Source: Ichthyophis bannanicus
Taxonomy: Eukaryota; Chordata; Amphibia; Gymnophiona; Ichthyophiidae
DNA length: 64,000 bases
NCBI GenBank assembly: GCA_033557465.1
Contig: CM066033.1
Coordinates: forward strand, 383,601,289-383,665,288
Direction of reading: 5' to 3'
Notes under the pieces: generated by a model
Seen by the model: only the letters and a program-made list of their open reading frames with translations
Told to the model about the DNA's origin: nothing
Databases searched by the model: none
Position numbers and translations under genes: made by a program
Shown: positions 10,083 to 19,599 of the stretch, piece after piece
Layout of the letters: the number at the start of each line of letters is the position of its first letter
How positions within the stretch are numbered: position 1 is the stretch's first letter

Positions 10083-10200
10083 GGCAAAAGATCCCCATCT
10101 CCTCCCCCCTACCACCCCCCCACCCCTCCTACCCCTTAGACCCCCTACTCCCCAACAAAGCCACCCCTTCCCCCCCTTCCCTTCTTCATTTGAAAACCCA
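10083..10200 (-). other. G-rich tract in the L1-A 3' UTR
   Basis: Just downstream of the ORF2 stop the sense strand has repeated runs of three or more G in a purine-rich setting. A G-rich 3' UTR tract is also known in mammalian L1 elements. Confidence 0.6.
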
Positions 10201-10299
10201 CCACCTAGCTATTCCTCCAGGCCATTAGTATGGTCCCCAGGACTGGTCAGCTCCACAGCCCCATCAACTGGCCCCCTCATCTTCAGGTAATAATCCCAT

Positions 10300-13200
10300 T
10301 TAGACCCCCCCCCCCAGCAACTTAGCGGATCGTCGCTCCATATCTCTCAGTGTACCCATCGCCCGCTCCCACTCCCCCACAGCAGGCACAGTGTCCCTCA
10401 ACCAGTGCCGGAGAATAATTTGCTTCACTACCACAAAGCCTTTGGTGCAGAGCGCCCGCGGGGTCGTCTCCAACGGTGGCTCCCGCTCATAAGAGCCAAA
10501 TAGGCACCACTCCGGGCTCATCTCCAAGTCTATCGCAAGCCACCTCCCCAAGCTCTTCCCCACATCCCTCCACAGCCCCTGAATATGGATACATGCCCAA
10601 AACCTGTGCGCCAAGCCCCCCTTCTCCACTTTGCAAAGACTACACACATCTGTCGGTAGCAGGCCCATCCTGGCGGCCCAGATATTGTGGACATACGCCC
10701 GCCAAAGAAACTTATTTTGTATCTCCTGTAACTGTACAGACTCTGAGACCCGGGTAACCGTGGCCAACGCCCCCCGCAGCCGCTCCACCGTGCCCTGCGG
10801 CACACCATCCTTGCTCCATTTCTCCTCTAAGGCAATCAAATGGGCGCAATCGCCTTCTGGACAGATGGCCTGCTCCCACCTTCGTAGCGTAACTGTCCCT
10901 TCTAAACTGGAAAATAATTCTAACATACCACCCCGCACTCGAACTTGCCCAGGGGACTTCCGAAGGTCCAGCATATAATGACGGGCCTGGAGGTAGAAGA
11001 AGTGATCCTGCTTTCCCAGGTCAAACTTTTTCTGCAGGGACTCAAAAGAGTCTATCACCTCACTCCCCTCCATACAGAGTTGACCCAGGTAACGGAGCCC
11101 CCGAGTCGCCCTTCTTCGCGCCGCCCCAGAGGACATCCCTGGAGGAAAGGCCACATTGCCCAACAAAGGTATACAATCCGGCGTCCGCCAAGGAACCCCG
11201 CGATATCCACAAATGGCCTTCCAAGCGGCCCTCGCCGCCCGCCAGAAGCCCGAGAGGCGGCAGTCCACCGGCGCCGCCCTCCAATCGCCCTGTAAGATCA
11301 TCAAACGATGTAGCGGGGCTGCCGCAGCATCTAAAAGGGGCAAGGGCACCAAGTCTGAACTACCTTCGATCATATCTCGCAAGATCCGTACCCAACAGAC
11401 CAAATTATAGCCTCGCACGGACAGCAGACCGGCCCCACCGAGATCAAAGGATTTCATCAGGACGCCCAGCGCTATGCGTGCTCGTCTGCCCCTCCATAGG
11501 AAGCGGGATAAATGACGGCGCAAGGTCAGGACCTCGCGCCGGCGGAGCCACACCGGCAAGTGACGCAAAACATATACCCAACGGGGATATTCCACCATGT
11601 TAAAAAGGGCTATCTGCCCCCTAAGGGACAGCGGTAACGGTCCCCAACACCGCAGCCGGTCAATGGTTCCCTCCAGCAAGGCCTGTATATTCGCGCTATA
11701 GAGCTGATCTAAACTCGCCGGAATATGGACACCCAAGTAGCGGATCTGCCCCTCTGCCCAAGCCAGCGGAAAAGAGTCCTGCCAAAAGGTCCTAATGCGG
11801 CCACCTACATCTAACCCCAAGGACTTCGCGACATTAATTTTTAAGCCTGAGAAGGACCCAAACTCTTCAATAATCTGCAGTGCTCGTTCTAAAGACTGCT
11901 GTGGATCTGTCAGACAGAGGAGCATATCATCAGCAAAGGCACTGAGTTTCAGCTCCACCATCGGCCAACGAATCCCCGCCACCTCCTCATGTTGCACCAA
12001 TTTCACTAAAAGAGGTTCCAGATGCAGTATAAAGAGAAGTGGTGATAAGGGACAGCCTTGTCTGGTGCCTCTCTTTAGCACAAACGCAGGCGAGACCTCT
12101 CCGCCCATGGCTATGAACGCACGTGGCTCCGAGTACAGGGCGCGGACCCACCCCACGAATTGGCCCTCAAAACCGAAGCGGCGCAAGGCCTCGAACATAT
12201 AATCCCAGGAGACACGATCGAAAGCCTTCTCAGCATCCAAACTTGCCAACAGCAAAGGCTCAGCGCGCTGAAGGCAGCGCTCCATACCGAGCAAGACTTT
12301 CGCAATGTTGCATGTCGCCCCTCGGCCTTTCACAAAGCCGGCCTGGTAGTTTACAATGAGGCGAGACAAGACAAGCTGCGCTCGAGCCGCCAGAATCGAG
12401 GCGAGAAGCTTCAGATCTACATTAATAAGGGAGATCGGCCTATACGAAGCCGGGTCTGTCGGATCTTTCCCCGGCTTGTGGATAAGCGAGATAGAGGCTG
12501 TGCGCATATCTCTGGGGAAACCGCCAGTATCCAAGACCTCATCGTAAACCGCCGCCAATGTGGGCACCACCCGGTCACCTAAAAGCTTATAAAATTCAGC
12601 CCCGTACCCATCGGGACCCGGGGCCTTATGCACCTTCCCCGCCGCAATCGCTAGCTGAATTTCCGACCCAGAGATCGGCTTATTGAGAGCCTCTCGTTCT
12701 TGCGCAGTCACCCGCGGGAGGGATACACCATCCAGGAAGCCCCGCTCCCGCTCCCTATCTTCCCGTTCCGGCGTATAAAGGGCGCAATAAAAACGCATGA
12801 ACTCTCGCACAACATTCTTCGGTTCCGTGACTGTACCTCCCGAACCATCTTTCAGCATCGTTACCAAATTAGAGCCCTTCCAGTCCCGGACCAAGCGGGC
12901 CAGCAGCGTTCCTGACCGGTTCCCAAATCGAAAAAGCCGATGCCGGTAATATTGCAGATCAAAAATCGCCCTTTCCTGCAAAATAGCGTTCAGTTGGCGC
13001 TGTGTCTCTAAGTACTTTCGCACCCCCCCACCCTGTGGCTTCCCCAGAGATTCCCGCTTTGCCAGCTGGAGCTCTCGCGCCAGCCGCACCACCTCCTCGT
13101 TCACGCGCTTTCGTTCCGCGGCCACATAAGCGATAAGATGGCCGCGAAGAACCACCTTCCCCGCTTCCCACAGGGTGGCCACCGAAGTCACACTACCCTC

Positions 13201-14025
13201 ATTATCAGCTAAAAACTCCTGCCATTTCGCCTGCAAAAACTCTTGGAATGCCGGTCTGCGCCATAGCTGCCGAGGAAACGACCATCTACCCCCAAGGGCG
13301 TGCCGCCCCTGCCATCGGATACTAACCATCGCATGGTCAGAGACCTGGATGACTCCAATCTCAGCACTCCGGACCCGACCCAGATCCGGTTGAGATACCA
13401 GGATATAGTCAATCCTAGACCAGGTGCGATGGGCTCTTGACAGATGTGTGTAGTCCCGCTCCCCGCCATGTAAGACTCTCCATACATCCAAAATCCCCCC
13501 CGTCTGGCACAGGTATGAAATTCCACGCTCCGCCCACCTCTCCACTCCCGGGGACGTCCCAGATTTATCCAACAGGGGATCATGTGGACAATTAAAATCG
13601 CCCGCTAGAATAGTGGGAAGGCGAGGGATGTCCCCCAGTTTCCGTCCCAGGGACTGAAAAAATCCATGGTTATAAACATTAGGTGCGTATACATTACCCA
13701 GTATCAGCTCTTCCCCATTAACGCGTGCATGCACCCAAATATATCTCCCCAGGGGGTCACCATCTTCCCCAAGGATCTCGACTTTCAGCTGTCGATGAAA
13801 TAGGATTGCTACCCCTTTTTTCCTCCCCCCCGGCGCTGCAGCCGCATGCACTGAGCCCACCCAAGACCGCTTAAGTTTCACGTGCTCTTTGTCAGTAAGA
13901 TGCGTTTCTTGAAGGAACGCGATATGAGCTCCCTGTTTACACAAGGCCTGCATGACTTTAGTTCGTTTTATCGGCGTGCCCAGGCCCCCCACATTCCAGG
14001 AGATAAAATTTAGATCATCCCCCAT
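10300..14025 (-). CDS. L1-A ORF2 protein: endonuclease, reverse transcriptase, zinc knuckle (intact)
   Basis: 1241 residues from ATG at 14025 to TAA at 10300. Residues 1-235 are an APE-like endonuclease with Asn11, Glu40, Tyr113, Asp143-Phe-Asn145, Ser203-Arg-Ile-Asp206 and Asp230-His231 all present. RT follows, with Tyr-Arg-Pro-Ile-Ser-Leu, Leu-Asp-Ala-Glu-Lys-Ala-Phe-Asp, Arg-Gln-Gly-Cys-Pro-Leu-Ser-Pro and Phe-Ala-Asp-Asp near residues 697-700. Near residue 1128 is a Cys-x2-Cys-x8-His-x4-Cys knuckle. The protein would nick DNA and copy the LINE RNA onto the nick. The last codons cross an 11-base G run that encodes Gly-Gly-Gly, so its exact end depends on homopolymer length. All catalytic residues that I can place are intact. 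Confidence 0.95.
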   Translation of the reverse strand: MGDDLNFISWNVGGLGTPIKRTKVMQALCKQGAHIAFLQETHLTDKEHVKLKRSWVGSVHAAAAPGGRKKGVAILFHRQLKVEILGEDGDPLGRYIWVHARVNGEELILGNVYAPNVYNHGFFQSLGRKLGDIPRLPTILAGDFNCPHDPLLDKSGTSPGVERWAERGISYLCQTGGILDVWRVLHGGERDYTHLSRAHRTWSRIDYILVSQPDLGRVRSAEIGVIQVSDHAMVSIRWQGRHALGGRWSFPRQLWRRPAFQEFLQAKWQEFLADNEGSVTSVATLWEAGKVVLRGHLIAYVAAERKRVNEEVVRLARELQLAKRESLGKPQGGGVRKYLETQRQLNAILQERAIFDLQYYRHRLFRFGNRSGTLLARLVRDWKGSNLVTMLKDGSGGTVTEPKNVVREFMRFYCALYTPEREDRERERGFLDGVSLPRVTAQEREALNKPISGSEIQLAIAAGKVHKAPGPDGYGAEFYKLLGDRVVPTLAAVYDEVLDTGGFPRDMRTASISLIHKPGKDPTDPASYRPISLINVDLKLLASILAARAQLVLSRLIVNYQAGFVKGRGATCNIAKVLLGMERCLQRAEPLLLASLDAEKAFDRVSWDYMFEALRRFGFEGQFVGWVRALYSEPRAFIAMGGEVSPAFVLKRGTRQGCPLSPLLFILHLEPLLVKLVQHEEVAGIRWPMVELKLSAFADDMLLCLTDPQQSLERALQIIEEFGSFSGLKINVAKSLGLDVGGRIRTFWQDSFPLAWAEGQIRYLGVHIPASLDQLYSANIQALLEGTIDRLRCWGPLPLSLRGQIALFNMVEYPRWVYVLRHLPVWLRRREVLTLRRHLSRFLWRGRRARIALGVLMKSFDLGGAGLLSVRGYNLVCWVRILRDMIEGSSDLVPLPLLDAAAAPLHRLMILQGDWRAAPVDCRLSGFWRAARAAWKAICGYRGVPWRTPDCIPLLGNVAFPPGMSSGAARRRATRGLRYLGQLCMEGSEVIDSFESLQKKFDLGKQDHFFYLQARHYMLDLRKSPGQVRVRGGMLELFSSLEGTVTLRRWEQAICPEGDCAHLIALEEKWSKDGVPQGTVERLRGALATVTRVSESVQLQEIQNKFLWRAYVHNIWAARMGLLPTDVCSLCKVEKGGLAHRFWACIHIQGLWRDVGKSLGRWLAIDLEMSPEWCLFGSYEREPPLETTPRALCTKGFVVVKQIILRHWLRDTVPAVGEWERAMGTLRDMERRSAKLLGGGV

Positions 14026-14833
14026 CTACTTGGAGACCCCAGCACCTATGTAGTTTCAATCCGACCTCCCAGCAAGTAGCTGCGAGCCGCCCAGCCTCAG
14101 CTCCCAGCAAAAGTCGAACCTTAGCCTGCCATCCAAACTCTACCTGGCCCACTCCTTTGCCTCTACAGTCAGACTCCCCCCCCACCCAACTATCCCTCCC
14201 GCGCCCCGACCCCCTGCCCCCATCTCCCCCCCCCTCTTCAACCCTCCCCCACAACTGTTCCCTTGACCAGCTCTGGTGCCCACCATCCTGCTCCCCCCCA
14301 CCCCCCCAGTTCCCCTTGTGCACCGCCAACCAACCCTTAGAACACCCCTCCCACCTAAAAACTTCAACTATTTGAGTCCTGGCCGACCTAGCCAGGTTCA
14401 GAGCCCACCGCTGTGCGCTGCAGGGCTGCCCCCCTCCCCGTTCCCACACTCTTTGTTTGTTTCCAACGGGAGGCAAGCCCCCCATCCCCAGCACCACACA
14501 AAGTGCAGGCCGAGTCCCCCGTCAGAAACAAGCTTCCGAGCTCTCCCAGTCCACAACATAATGGGGGCAAAAACTAGAACAATATGCAACATACACACTT
14601 ACTAAACTACAAACAGAAGTTAAACTGCAAACACTCCAACATTGCCTAGTAAAATCACAATGAGTCCAGCACATGAATGTCCAGGCCGCCCCCGAGAGGC
14701 CCAGGCCCAGGCGCAGTGCCGCACACTCAGCACATGGCGTATCACTCAATGCGGAACAATCTGCTGCCCTGGAAGTCCCTCCAGGCCGGCCTCGCCAACT
14801 GCTATTCACGGACAAAAGCTGCCCATCGATCCC
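14026..14833 (-). other. G-rich spacer between L1-A ORF1 and ORF2
   Basis: Some 800 bases with no conserved frame. On the element's sense strand it has many G runs, densest at 14160-14310, able in principle to form G-quadruplexes. Pro-rich frames on the other strand are by-products of this composition. How ORF2 would be translated (reinitiation or internal start) is not visible. Confidence 0.65.
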
Positions 14834-15722
14834 TCAAGGCGCTCCACTATCTTCCAACCCCGGCCGCTCCAAGGTCTGCATAAATTTCTGTGCCGCCGCA
14901 GCCGTGGTCAACACATGAGTGCGGCCATCATGTTGCACGCGGAGCGTGGCCGGGAAGGCGAGGGTAAAACGTATTTGCTTCCGAAAGAGCGCCGAGCAGA
15001 ATGGGGAAAATTCTTTCCGTTTCGCCGCTACTACTGCGGAATAGTCCTGAAATAATAGTACTTTCTGGTCATCCACAAGCAAAGATCGCTTTTTCCTGTA
15101 AGCTTGTAGAAGGCGCCACTTATGATGAAAATTTAATATGCGAGCTATGACAACCCGCGGCCGCTGGTGATTCTCCGATTTGGGCCCAATGCGGTGTACT
15201 CGCTCCACCTTCAGAGTCCCGATCAGATCTTCCAGGCCCAATTCCCAGGGAAGCCAGGTCTCTATCAGGGGTAGCAGCATCACCTCAGTAGTGGACTCCG
15301 GGACCCCGACTAGACGCAGATTGTTTCCTGCGGGAACGGTTCTCGAGGTCGTCTACTTTGTCCCGGAGCAACTCAAGTGCCTTCTGCATCTTAGCCTGCT
15401 CCCGGGTCTGGCTCCCCTCTGCGTCTTCTAGCGCCGAGACACGATGCTCCAATTCGTCCACTCTCTGGCCGAATTCCGCCAAAGTCTCCCCGACCGCCTC
15501 CAGCTTGGTCAAGATCATATCGAACTTCGGCTCCAAGAGTCTTGCCACCTCTCGCGCAAGCTCTTCAGACCCCGACTCAACACTCTCAGCCCCGGGAGAG
15601 CAAGGCTGCGCCGGGCCAGGTGGTGGCTTCCCAGCCGAATTGGGCCCACTTCGAGGAGCTTTCTCCTTGTCCTTTCTCGAGGCCAGCGGCATATTAATGG
15701 CGGATCCTGTAGCCCCAGGCAC
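14834..15722 (-). pseudogene. L1-A ORF1 protein, one single-base frame break
   Basis: The first part (15722-15285) has a basic Pro-rich start, then a coiled coil over about residues 55-130 and the lead-in to the RRM, Leu-Glu-Asn-Arg-Ser-Arg-Arg. There the sequence reads AGGAAACAATC, and the frame is lost. With one A fewer, the conserved Asn-Asn-Leu-Arg-Leu-Val-Gly-Val-Pro-Glu of L1-type ORF1 proteins would follow and lead into the 15283-14834 frame, which holds the rest of the RRM and the C-terminal domain. ORF1 proteins trimerise and coat the LINE RNA. The break lies at about 15327 in a short A run, so it could be a real mutation or a sequencing slip. Confidence 0.88.
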
Positions 15723-15865
15723 CAGAGAGTATGCTCTATCTACCAGTACCCCGTTCAGTAATTTTTATCGGAGAAGGCTCATAAAAAGTTCAATAAAGAG
15801 CGGGGCAGCCCCGGAGCGAGCAGAGACACCTCTTACTCGCTCATGTGTCACGTGGTCTCTCCTTA

Positions 15866-15878
15866 GGGTTTCAGTTTA
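15866..15878. repeat. Target-site duplication of L1-A, 5' side
   Basis: Second copy of GGGTTTCAGTTTA; it fixes the element's 5' end at 15865. Confidence 0.93.
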
Positions 15879-16560
15879 AATTTTGTCCACATATTTTTAT
15901 TTTTACTTTAGATTGTAAGTCACTTATTCTATACTTGGTGAGGGTCTGTGTTCTGAGTGTGTGACTGAGCCCAGGTGTTCTGTTAACATGGAGTTTGTAC
16001 ATAAAGATCTATACTGTACTGTTGTAATTTGACTTGTTCAGCTTTTCAAATAGGTGTATGGATGTTCCAGTGTCCACTGTAGTATTTACAGTGACACTTT
16101 ATTTTGTTGGGCTCCTTATGTGAGTTTTGGAAGTTGGTGCTGGTATGGTATGGTAGATTTGCTCTATAGATACTCAGTGACCTTGTTGTAGGGTTTTGTA
16201 TTAGTTCACAATATGCCTGGTACTGGAGAATGTTTGTTGTTAGTGAGATGATCAGAATCTTTTTTTTGTTTTAAGATATTGTATTCTGTGGGTGAATGTC
16301 CAGGTTCTGTTCTGCAACCACTGTTGAAGGGGGTTCTGTGGATGCAAAATATATGTTGAAAAAGAAAAGGTAATAACCATAATGCAGTTTATAACAACAA
16401 AATAAAAATGAGTTATAATTTAATTTTATGAACTGTGCTGTGGTTCTCGCTCTTTTTTAGTTCCTTGGTGTACAAACATCTTGCATTTCCTCCATATAAT
16501 CTAATCAGCTTTTTGGTTTGGTTCAGTCCCTGATTGGAGTTTTGAAAAAGCCCCGCCCAC
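15879..16560. other. Unassigned AT-rich stretch
   Basis: No coding sequence was recognised. The piece resembles old non-coding repeat or host intergenic DNA. It is the pre-insertion neighbour of L1-A on the right. Confidence 0.4.
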
Positions 16561-16630
16561 CTCTACGGGGTGGGGGGGGGGGCGCCATCTCATCCTTCGC
16601 CTCAGGCAGCAGATTGCCTTGAGCCGCCCC
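16561..16630 (-). mobile_element. Possible DNA-transposon terminus
   Basis: The minus strand starts CAGGGGCGGCTCAAGGCA and continues as CTGCCTGAGGCGAAGG, like one end of a CAGGGGCGG-type DNA transposon family (hAT-like in style). Only one end is seen, so the family is uncertain. It abuts the DIRS end at 16628. Confidence 0.35.
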
Positions 16631-16775
16631 TGATAGCATGTCCCAAAGGCTTTTTTTTTAAAGCTGGGGAAATGCTCCATGTGGGCTCAGTTGGCACCGA
16701 CATCACCATATGTGAGGACTGATTCCAGCTGTCCTTGGAGAACACCTGTTACAGGTGAGTAACTACATTTTCTTA
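16628..16775 (+). mobile_element. Right end of a DIRS-I element (stray)
   Basis: It carries the DIRS-I terminal sequence: GCATGTCCCAAAGG, AAGCTGGGGAAATGCTCC, a TATGTGAGGACTGATTCC core and the closing ACCTGTTACAGGTGAGTAAC. The same block ends the copies at 25600 and 46229 and, inverted, begins the copies at 24327 and 26064. The rest of this element is absent; the sequence to its left is unrelated. Confidence 0.75.
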
Positions 16776-17429
16776 CTTGCTTTTTTTCTCCAACTCTATC
16801 TTTCCCCTCAGCTTGCTACCTCCCTGCCCCCCCTCTCCCCCTCCATGGTCTGTTCAACCATTAGACAAAACAAGGCAGTCTGCTGTTGCAGAAACTTCTG
16901 AGGGAGAGCAAACAGCAGTAGTAGTCAAAGGGGGGAAAAACACAGACCTGGAGAGCCACACAAATTCAATGAACCATCCACCTATTCTTTTACCTATACT
17001 GAGTGTGTGCACCCATGTACATTATAAAGCAAAATTAAGAATTAAACGTGTGGTTTTCATTTATGAATTTTTACATCATTGTTGTGGAAGGAAGTAGTGT
17101 TGTGATGCTTATAATTAGATTTTATCAAAATATTGAGGGGAAGTAGCATGACATAAGGCTGAAGGTTCACCTAAGACGTCCAATATCCTTGCATTGACCC
17201 TGCCCACTTCCATGTCCAGGCCAGAGCTTGTAAGATCTGCCCACTTTGACTTGTGGCCTACCAGCTCCTCATTACTTTCCCTTGCAGTTCATACTGCAGT
17301 GTTTTGAACAGCATATGGCTTTGTCAGATTTTGAGATCTCAGGGTTTTCGTTTTAATTTTGGAAGTGTGACTGAGGTGTAAGGGATCCTCCTAGAGCACT
17401 TGTATTGGAGGAATCTATAGCATTACAGT
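16776..17429. repeat. Flank shared, inverted, with 45589-46228
   Basis: This non-coding stretch lies between two DIRS-I ends and has a close inverted match at 45589-46228, which also lies between two DIRS-I ends. The other copy lacks about 45 bases near 17230. The whole shared block is 16628-18030 versus 44995-46400. Confidence 0.75.
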
Positions 17430-17795
17430 TTCTCTGTGGATAAGCAGGAATGAAGCCCTTATATATGGGTGACATCACAGATGGAGCCCCCCATGGGAAC
17501 ATTCCCCAGCTTCTATTGGAAGCTTTTAGGGAGGCCCCACCCTGTCTACATACCTATCTTCCCGCCTGCCATGGTGCCATCTTCTCCAGTCTCTTGTCTT
17601 CCATGGAGTCCCACAGGTGTGAATCGGACACCCACTGGTAAATATTTACTCCCCCCCTCCCCCGGGGGTCTTTTTTGTGCTCGTTTTACTTTTCTGCCTG
17701 CTGTTGGGTCTGTCTAGTATGATTCGGCCTTCAGTTCTGGTGCTTTTTCTGTAACTTCTTTTATCACTTTTCCTGTGGCCTGATGGGGTCTCTGG

Positions 17796-19380
17796 TCACC
17801 ATCCAGCTGTTATGATTTTGCTATGGCTATCTTCCCAGATATGTCTCAGAAACCAGCCAGCAGGTCCAAAAAATGGACCAAATGTATCAGGACCAGCTCG
17901 GTCACAGGCAAGCACAAGTGACGCCTCTAGTGTTTGAGTCCTGAGACAATCCCTCTTTGGCCAGAGGTCTGATTCAGCATCTTCGGCACCAGTATTGCTC
18001 TTGATGGCTCCCCTAGGATCCGCCAAAGGTGCATCTTCGGAGTCCCGCGGTGGCGGACCCTTCAAAGAAAAAGAATAAATCCTTGAAGCCGGCCCAGGTT
18101 CCACCAGTGAAACCCGGTAAGGTTCTGTAGAGGGACTCAGGCGATTCCGAGCAGCACTCCCTTAAGGTCTCTAAGAGGGAGTCCTTGGCTGGCAGCAACC
18201 ATGTGAGGCTCTCTGAGGCCATGGTCCTCATCAAGGACGCACTTGCAAGAGTTCTGCCATTGAGCCTGAGACCCTTGGTGCCCACGCCAGCCCTGGAGCA
18301 GAATATCTCTGCCATCTTGGCCTTGCAGCAGTTGATAATGTAAGATTCTCCCGCATCATCTGCCCTGGCAACCGGGCCCCTGACTGCAGGGGAATCCCCA
18401 GTCTTCGAGCTAGGCCCTGAGTGCCACCAGCCTCCTGGTCCCAATCTTCAGGTGTCCAGTCCTCTCCAGTCAGTTTCATGGCCCAGGCCTTCTCGGTCCC
18501 GACTGAGCCAGAGGAGGACCTGCTCACCGAAGAACTGGCGATTCTCCAATATGAGTCCCCGTCAAAAGAGGCTCTCACGGTGCCGTTGCAACCCATCCTC
18601 GAGCACCTGCTCCTGTGGATGTTGTCTGCATCAAGAAGGACCAGAGTTTCCAAAAGTCCCAACTCCCGCATAACTCCATGGTTGTGGAGTCCTCGATGCA
18701 AAAATTCAAAAGTCAGAAGAACTGTCCCCCCGGGCAGGGAAGCTAGAGTCCTCGATGCCCTCGGGTGCAAGTGCTTCTAGGGATCCATGCTGGGCTGCTG
18801 GATACAAGTCTATGAGTTGTACATAGGTATGTACCTCAAGGGTCTTATCCAAGAGCTGGCAGGCTTTTCTGCAGGCCTCTCTGGGGAACACCTTCAGATG
18901 TTCCAAGACCTGATCACCAGAATCCGGGACTGCTCAAAGTTCCTCTCCCATGCTGCCTACGACAGCTTTGAATCTGCAGCAAGAGTGGCAGCAGTGGGCA
19001 TTGGAGCCTGGTGCCAGGCCTGGTTACAAACCTCCGACCTCGAGCAATGAGTGCAAGAAAAATTGATGATGTCCCCTGCACCGGGGAAAACTTGTTTGGC
19101 AAGCCCATGGCCGACAAAGCGGCCGAGATAGAGGACGAGGTCGTAACCAGGCAAAGGCTCTCATGGAAAACCTCGATCCTTACCCAGAAGAGACCACCCT
19201 TCCCGAGGAAGAAGGGCCTTTCCACCAGGGCCACTACCAGCCCTTCTCAGGGTACCAGCAACAGGGCCCTCAGCCCAAGAACCAAGACCATGGGCTGAGG
19301 AAGCTAAAGGCCCAGAAGCCCCAGACACCAGCTCCCACCCAGCTTGGGGGGAGCTTTTGACTCTCCTGGCAGGGCCTCCC
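17796..19380 (+). pseudogene. DIRS-I copy 1 gag
   Basis: Pieces match the gag of the other DIRS-I copies. At 18421-18780 is an acidic Glu-Glu-Asp-Leu stretch followed by a Leu-rich segment. At 18787-19050 is a well-preserved helical region of 87 residues (Tyr-Glu-Leu-Tyr-Ile-Gly-Met-Tyr-Leu onwards), matching the same region at 27830-28147 of copy 2. The early Cys-rich block near 17850 is scrambled. Function is inferred as the particle or RNA-binding protein that precedes RT in DIRS elements. No single frame spans it. Confidence 0.6.
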
Positions 19381-19599
19381 TCCCCTGGGAGACCCTCCCC
19401 AGCCCATAGGGGGCCGCCTGATGCTTTTTGCCCACAGGTGGGCCAAGGTCACCACAGACAAGTGGGTCCTATGAGGGCTATCTCCTCAGGTTTCAACAAA
19501 CACCTCCAAGGTTCTTCCCAGGAGAGCCGGTGCGGCATCTCCTCACCAACAGGTTTGCTCAGGGACAAGGCAGTAGAACCTGAACCCAGACAACTGTGG

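Larger units (their letters stand above)
9895..15865 (-). mobile_element. L1-A: full-length L1/Tx1-type LINE, nearly intact
   Basis: A 5971-bp insertion bounded by a perfect 13-bp target duplication. On the minus strand: a short 5' UTR (15865-15723), ORF1, a G-rich spacer of about 800 bases, an uninterrupted ORF2 of 1241 codons, and a 3' UTR with AATAAA some 18 bases from the end; there is no long A tail. The protein set (coiled coil plus RRM-type ORF1; APE endonuclease plus RT plus zinc knuckle ORF2) is that of the L1/Tx1 group. The clean duplication and intact ORF2 say it is young. Only a single-base shift in ORF1 separates it from a full coding set. Confidence 0.93.

Noticed and set aside
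10075..10290. Pro-rich small protein at the L1-A 3' end
   Set aside because: A C-rich homopolymer-like tract in the 3' UTR; the sense strand is the other one.
10476..12582. Many open frames on the plus strand opposite L1-A ORF2
   Set aside because: They are products of the GC-rich composition of the intact minus-strand ORF2; none has a recognisable motif, and they overlap each other.
15358..15879. 173-codon plus-strand frame over L1-A ORF1
   Set aside because: Antisense to a well-identified ORF1 and extending across the element boundary; Ser-rich by composition.
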